From Paralichthys olivaceus (Eukaryota > Chordata > Actinopteri > Pleuronectiformes > Paralichthyidae), in the NCBI RefSeq assembly GCF_024713975.1, contig NC_091100.1, positions 25,433,501-25,497,500 of the forward strand: DNA of 64,000 bases, given 5' to 3'. The notes under the pieces are model-generated. The model had not been told where the DNA came from. It saw only the letters and a list, made by a program, of their open reading frames with translations, and did not search any database. This document shows positions 55,891 through 64,000 of the stretch, in pieces; the first letter of the stretch is position 1; each line of letters starts with the position of its first letter. A program made the translations under genes and the position numbers.

Positions 55891-57066
55891 TGGTTGCTTA
55901 AGACTGATTCTTCACTTCCTTTTTCTCTTTGATTAAAGGATGATTAAAGGAATTTAAGCATGATAGGTAATTAACGCAAAGAAATCAAAAGAAAGGAATC
56001 TGAAGGAATTGAATGATCAAAGGAAACCCCAAGTGAGAAGCAGCCCCACCCCTCAACTGTGACTGTAACAAAGGCAGACAAAAAGGTAATCACTCATTGA
56101 ACTATATTCATTAGCATAGTATTAGGCTTTGGTTTCACAGACAATATCTGTGCTTGCTCCATCCACTCAGATCAACCTGGTACTGCAGTACCTCCAGGAA
56201 CTGTGCAACAACTCAGTAGATGGTGGAAATGCACCTTGATGTTGGTTGCCACCAGCTAATAAACCTATGAAGAACTATATCCATTCCTAAAAGTTTTGCT
56301 TGATACAAACACATAATTACTATCATATTACAGGAATTATATGTGATGTAAAAGATCACTTATTTTTAAACAGTGAAAGAAATGGAGCAAACCCTGCAAG
56401 CTAGTTCAGGCAGCCAACTCGAGCTGTGCTGCTCACATCATGTGACATACCTCATTCTCCACAATCATCTATTATACACACCCACCTTATTAGGCGGCCT
56501 ATTTAAGCAGAGAGACATTTCCCATCAACCCCTTTGCTCGCAATGCTGCTGCAGTATGATTACCAGTTGCTTCACCCCCTCCACCTGTACCACAGCAATA
56601 CCGATGCAGCAGCTGGTCAAGCAAAGGGAGTAATGGGAAATTTTCTCTTCTTAAATAGACAGCTGGGTGTGTAATGTAGACTGAGGTACGTCACATGATG
56701 TATGTGTAGCCCGGCTATACTGACAGACGGGTCGTCCTGCTGGGAGCTCTGATGGGGTTGGGTTCGTGTCCGCAGCATATTTGTGCCGTTTGGCGCAACA
56801 CTCTTGCCCTTCTGCGCATAGCAAAAGGCTGCAGTCAAGTGTGTGGCTTGTCTCTCGCCAACACTCCCTGGAGTAGTTCTGCTGTTTTGGCTCTGTGGGT
56901 TCTGTTGGGATCTGGTTGCTCTGCCCTACGCTGGTTCTGGTGCTGGCTGGCCGCTTTATTCACGGCATCTCCACCTGTGTTGATCGGCTGGTGGTGTAAC
57001 CTTTGGCAGGCAACGTCTGACACCACTATTTTTAACCATTGATATATTCATTTGGTTGATGTAGTA
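55891..57066. other. Spacer between the orphan ORF and duplication copy B
   Basis: Contains the fold-back element (56434-56701) and then a GC-richer stretch (56740-57030) without a recognised gene. Ends at the duplication junction. Confidence 0.5.
56434..56701. repeat. Fold-back (inverted-repeat) element of about 270 bp
   Basis: The left arm starts CATCATGTGACATACCTCA and contains CACACCCA, CTATTTAAG, ATTTCCCAT and CCCTTTGCT. The right arm is its imperfect inverse (AGCAAAGGGAGTAATGGGAA through TGAGGTACGTCACATGATG). The arms are roughly 80-100 bases around an approximately 85-base centre. Each arm holds a TATTTAAG that reads inward. Confidence 0.8.
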
Positions 57067-57744
57067 ATATTTATTATGGAATGACAGGTATCCCCTGGTC
57101 AGTGCGACAGCATGGACCAGTGTTTGTCTTTATTGTCCCACTGGGCTAACAGACGTAAACACTGAGACATTCTGTGACACTGAAAGCAGACTTCATCCTG
57201 GTTTAATTCTTATGTCCAACATAAGTGTACATGGATTATTGTTATTATCTCGGGTGTCATTGATTAGTTTTACTGTCTTCATACTGTATCCACCCTGACT
57301 CAAATAAAATTCTGGGAGAAACAATTAATGATTTTCCTTTTTTCCCCCCTCCGAAGCTACTTGAACACTTGAATGTGATCAGTGTGATAAGATTAAAGAA
57401 ATCACAGATGTGTGCTTTGTTGACAAAGGTTATGGTGGATGAATGAGTCAAGAATAAGATTTTCACCCAGGAGACAGGTTTCAGTTCATTTGTTATTCAG
57501 CAAATAGAATAGTTTGCAAATGCTATTGTATTAAATCGGCTACAGTAATGACAAGTGAACATTATCAGGATTATTTTATTTTGGAGAGTTTCTCTTTAAT
57601 TTTGAACTTCACCTTGTGAGATTGGCTCATATTGCCAGAGATGGATTGGATTCACTAATATTCCATCTTTCCAGCCTCAATTGTAGAATCAGTTGGTTGG
57701 AATCTTATTTGAAAGCAATTTGTTAAAGATTGTATCAGGCTTCC

Positions 57745-58345
57745 TTATTGTAATTCTTTATTATCAGGAGGTCCCAGGAAGTCTGTGAAAAGCCTCCAGT
57801 TGGTCCAAAAAGCTGCAGCACGAGTGCTGACAGGAAGTAGAAAGAGAGATCATATTACTTCTGTCTTAGCTTCTCTACATTGGCTCCCTGATAAATTCAG
57901 AATATTCAATTCAATTTTATTTGTATAGTCCCAAATCTTAATATACATCATCTCAGTAAAGAAAAAAGTTCTGGTTTCTTTTTTATCTCTTTAAACCAAT
58001 TAGTCGTGTTGTCGTAGCTAAGCTCAAGATGCACTTTACATAGAATGTCAAGACTGTAAAATCTTTTTTAATATAGAGAAACCCAACAGTTCCCACAATG
58101 AGCAGCACTGTGGCGACTGTGGAGAGAAAAAACTCTTTTGAATAGAATTCTAGATCCTGCTCCTCACATACAAAGCCCTTAACAACCAAGCCCCTTCATA
58201 TATTAATGAGGTCATAACACCGTAATGTCCCAAGAGATCAGAGAGGAACAGGAGGTAGAATCTTCAGCTACCAGGCTCCTCTCCTGTGGAACCAGCTTCA
58301 ATTCTGGGTTCAGGAGGCAGACACCATCTCTAAAACTAATCCCTC
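57745..58345. mobile_element. L2/CR1-type LINE fragment, copy B
   Basis: Duplicate of 46310-46900 with the same internal interruption, so the insertion predates the duplication. Confidence 0.7.
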
Positions 58346-60084
58346 ATCCACTACTTTTAGTTTTAGTAAGTAAGCTTTAGTTATGAAATGCACCAATCAA
58401 TCAAATTGTATTTGTATAGCCCATATCCACAAATCACAATTTGTCTCATAGGGCTTTAACAAGCTGTGACATCCTCTGTCCTTAACCCTCAACAGGAGTG
58501 AGGAAGAACTACCAAAAAACCCCAGCAATTTGTTTCCAGGTCTGGACTGGTAATCTGGCCATCTTTAGCTAATTACAGAACAACTGACCAAAAATTGAGT
58601 TGTGGCATGGTTGGAACTTTAAATTGTAATAAATTTGATATTTGTAATTGAATCTCCAAACTTGATTATGTTAATTTTCAATTAAAGAAAACATATCCTC
58701 CTCAGCACTCTTACAGAATCAATTACCTGGTAAATAAAAAAAACCCCAACACGCTGAGTTTCCATCAACCATATTTGTTTATTACCAGATTATTGCACGC
58801 AGGTTTCTAGATGTATAGAGGAACAAAACATTGAAATGAAGTGAGAACCATGGTTTAACATCAGAAATGATGGGATAAAAGTTATCCTGTGAGTATCCAT
58901 CACTCTACCTTTCGCTCAAAAGCACATACACACACAGTGTGTGGAATGATCTGTACAATAATTATTCATACCTGCTTCACATGCCACTTTAAGTTACAAC
59001 TGTGAAATCAAAATGCACATCTACACACACAAGATACATGTGAGGGTGACTAGATGTCAAAGAATGCAAAGTGTGTCGTTTGTCGGGCCAGAAGCACATA
59101 TAAAACACCAGTAGCACAGATTTAAATAAAGCACCATCTCGTAAAAGCCTGGTGTCTTACTGCAAAGACGTCCTCCAAACTGAAGTGCAAAAATAAAGAA
59201 TTTACATGACGAGCCCCAGAGGAGTGTTTTTCCCTCAATTGCCCGAAAGCAACAGATATCACTGTCTTTCTCTCTTCATGTCTCTCTCTCTCTCTCTCAC
59301 TCACTCACACACACACACCAGCTGCTATAAAAATTTAAATAAATAAATATAAAGGTAAGTAAATCTTTATTCATTTTATAAATATTCCCCTAGCTAATGT
59401 TAATCTATTAAATAGAATGAAAAACAGTGCTGTGTTCACCTACCTGCAGTCACACTGTGCTGGCAGAGAACCACATTCACATCCATCATTTTCTGTTCAT
59501 GCCGTACAGAACCTGGGTTTACCAGTGCAGTGTTCAGCATTGCGATCAGTAGTGGGCCTGCAGCGAGACACTGCCAGGGCTGCCATGCAAAACAAAAGCA
59601 GTTTTCATTTCTACTTCACTTCCTCCATAAAGGGAGGGACAATGGATTACAAAATTTACTTCACACACCACTGTAAAAAAGTTCTATAGAGATTAAAGGA
59701 AAATCCCTGTTTATTAGCTTGACTAGTTACAATAAACTCAGGTCTTATTTTTGTCATTTGAGCCAACATCCCTATCAATAACATTGCTGTGAAGTGCCGT
59801 GCATCAAATCTGACAGGGCAAGAAGCATGAGTGGACAGACAACCACTTAAACTGAACCAACAGTGCACACAAGAGTGCAAACAAATGTTACACACACAAG
59901 GTAAAAAATCTTATTTTTCTCTTCAGTCCATCTGTCTTATTTTGAATCCCTGTTCACATGATGAGCACAAAGTTCTTAAAGCGCAATGTTTATTCTAAAG
60001 ATGGCTACAAATTCAAAAATAAGACCAAAGTTGTAATAAACTGGAGGTATAGTTGAACTTGTAAATCAGCCACACACTATTAAA
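58346..60084. other. 3' flank of TESK copy B
   Basis: Duplicate of about 46900-48690: interspersed repeat (58400-58510), CT/CA microsatellite (59278-59318), AT-rich sequence. It contains short indels relative to copy A. No gene seen. Confidence 0.5.
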
Positions 60085-60364
60085 TCAAGTCAGCCACAGC
60101 TGAGGGCAGATTGAGTTTGGTTTGTTTTGGTTCAGCAGAGACTCTGTTTGGCTCCTTCCAGCCACAGTGCTCTGCTGTGTTGTTGACCCTGACTGCTCAG
60201 TGTTGAGTTTACAGCGACGCTCACGTAGCCGGAGCCCTTTTTTCTGTTTCAGCTGTGTTCTCTCTATGTGAGCCTCCTCTTTCTTCGCTGTCACAGAGTT
60301 GTTGGTGTAATCCTTCAGCACATGAAGTGGCACTGTAATCACCAATATATTTCCCTTGCTTTCG
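60085..60364 (-). CDS. Candidate extra terminal exon downstream of TESK copy B
   Basis: On the minus strand an acceptor (TGTGCTTTTACAG) is followed by 280 bases open to a stop, encoding ESKGNILVITVPLHVLKDY, KKEEAHIERTQLKQKKGLRL, RERRCKLN and finally SICPQLWLT-stop. Composition is protein-like rather than repeat-like. It lies 118 bases beyond the TESK stop on the same strand and is absent from copy A because of the 820-base deletion. It may be an alternative TESK last exon, the end of another gene, or chance. Confidence 0.3.
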
Positions 60365-60482
60365 CTGTAAAAGCACAGAATTAACAACACATCTGAGAGG
60401 CTGGGGTCAGTATTAGTTTCTCTGCTTACACTTGGTGCTGGCACATGTCACAGATTCAAGTCAAAGTCCCCTCTGAGCAGGC

Positions 60483-63662
<3,180 letters not shown>

Positions 63663-64000
63663 CTGCAAAGATACAAAGTTTAGAGTGTAGACAGGTTTTT
63701 TTTTTCTCCCACTGTTACATGTTTTAATGCTAATATCCAACACATACTGGCTGAAAGGAGAAGCGGAGAATTGACAAAAATATAAACTTGTCATCCAGGT
63801 TCTTCTAGGTTAGTGAGGGTTAGCTTTGTTGACACTGGGATTACATTTGATTCTTTGTTGTTGTATTGATCATATTATTCATGCAAATTTGGTTATTATT
63901 AAAAAATGAGAATAAAGCCCTACCACCAACTAATTAAATGAATGCATTCATCACTTGTATTGGAGAAAAACCTGCTTCTGCTCATGGACTAAATTATTAA
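63663..64000. other. TESK copy B intron
   Basis: AT-rich intronic sequence to the window edge. No exon seen. Confidence 0.5.

Overview
The window looks like nuclear DNA of a ray-finned (percomorph-type) fish. The genes are intron-split vertebrate genes with standard GT-AG junctions, and the spacers hold teleost-style repeats (palindromic MITEs, tRNA-derived SINEs, L2-type LINE scraps, long CA/TG microsatellites). There are no operons or prokaryotic signals. All exon boundaries were placed by hand from splice sites plus protein continuity.

Layout, left to right. (1) 32-432, +: the last two exons of an ASB (ankyrin-repeat SOCS-box) gene. (2) 4116-18964, +: a complete GALNT7 gene (15 coding exons used, 646 aa) with an extra duplicated internal exon (7a/7b, both 183 bp and in the same phase). 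(3) 18072-26234: a direct tandem duplication of about 4.1 kb carrying the last GALNT7 exon, its 3' UTR and the edge of the next promoter, so a second intact terminal exon lies at 22948-23054. (4) 26350-29630, +: SARAF (TMEM66), 7 exons. (5) 31815-32591, +: TMEM187, one GC-rich coding exon. (6) 34689-38897, -: an 8-exon class A GPCR I cannot name, with Gln-Arg-Leu in place of D/E-R-Y. (7) 40771-45417, +: NDUFS8 (complex I 2x[4Fe-4S] subunit), 210 aa. (8) 45642-64000: a second, larger tandem duplication. It begins inside the NDUFS8 3' UTR and carries the 3' part of a testis-specific-kinase (TESK) gene on the minus strand. The right copy (60483-63662) looks intact but runs off the window. The left copy (48668-51722) has lost the activation-segment exons and about 115 C-terminal residues. 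(9) Between the TESK copies, 52957-55782, -: an intronless 941-codon ORF that I do not recognise. It has helical ends around 22 tandem modules of 15-16 residues, the first eight alternating basic and acidic.

The genes do not form a pathway: Golgi O-glycosylation, ER calcium entry control, mitochondrial complex I, a LIMK/TESK-type kinase and a receptor are simply neighbours. The most notable items are the alternative GALNT7 catalytic-domain exons with a 135-bp TG tract against the 3' splice site of exon 7a, the two independent tandem duplications that copied gene tails, and the unassigned repeat ORF. The duplicated copies are very similar, so a haplotype-related assembly artefact must be excluded for both.
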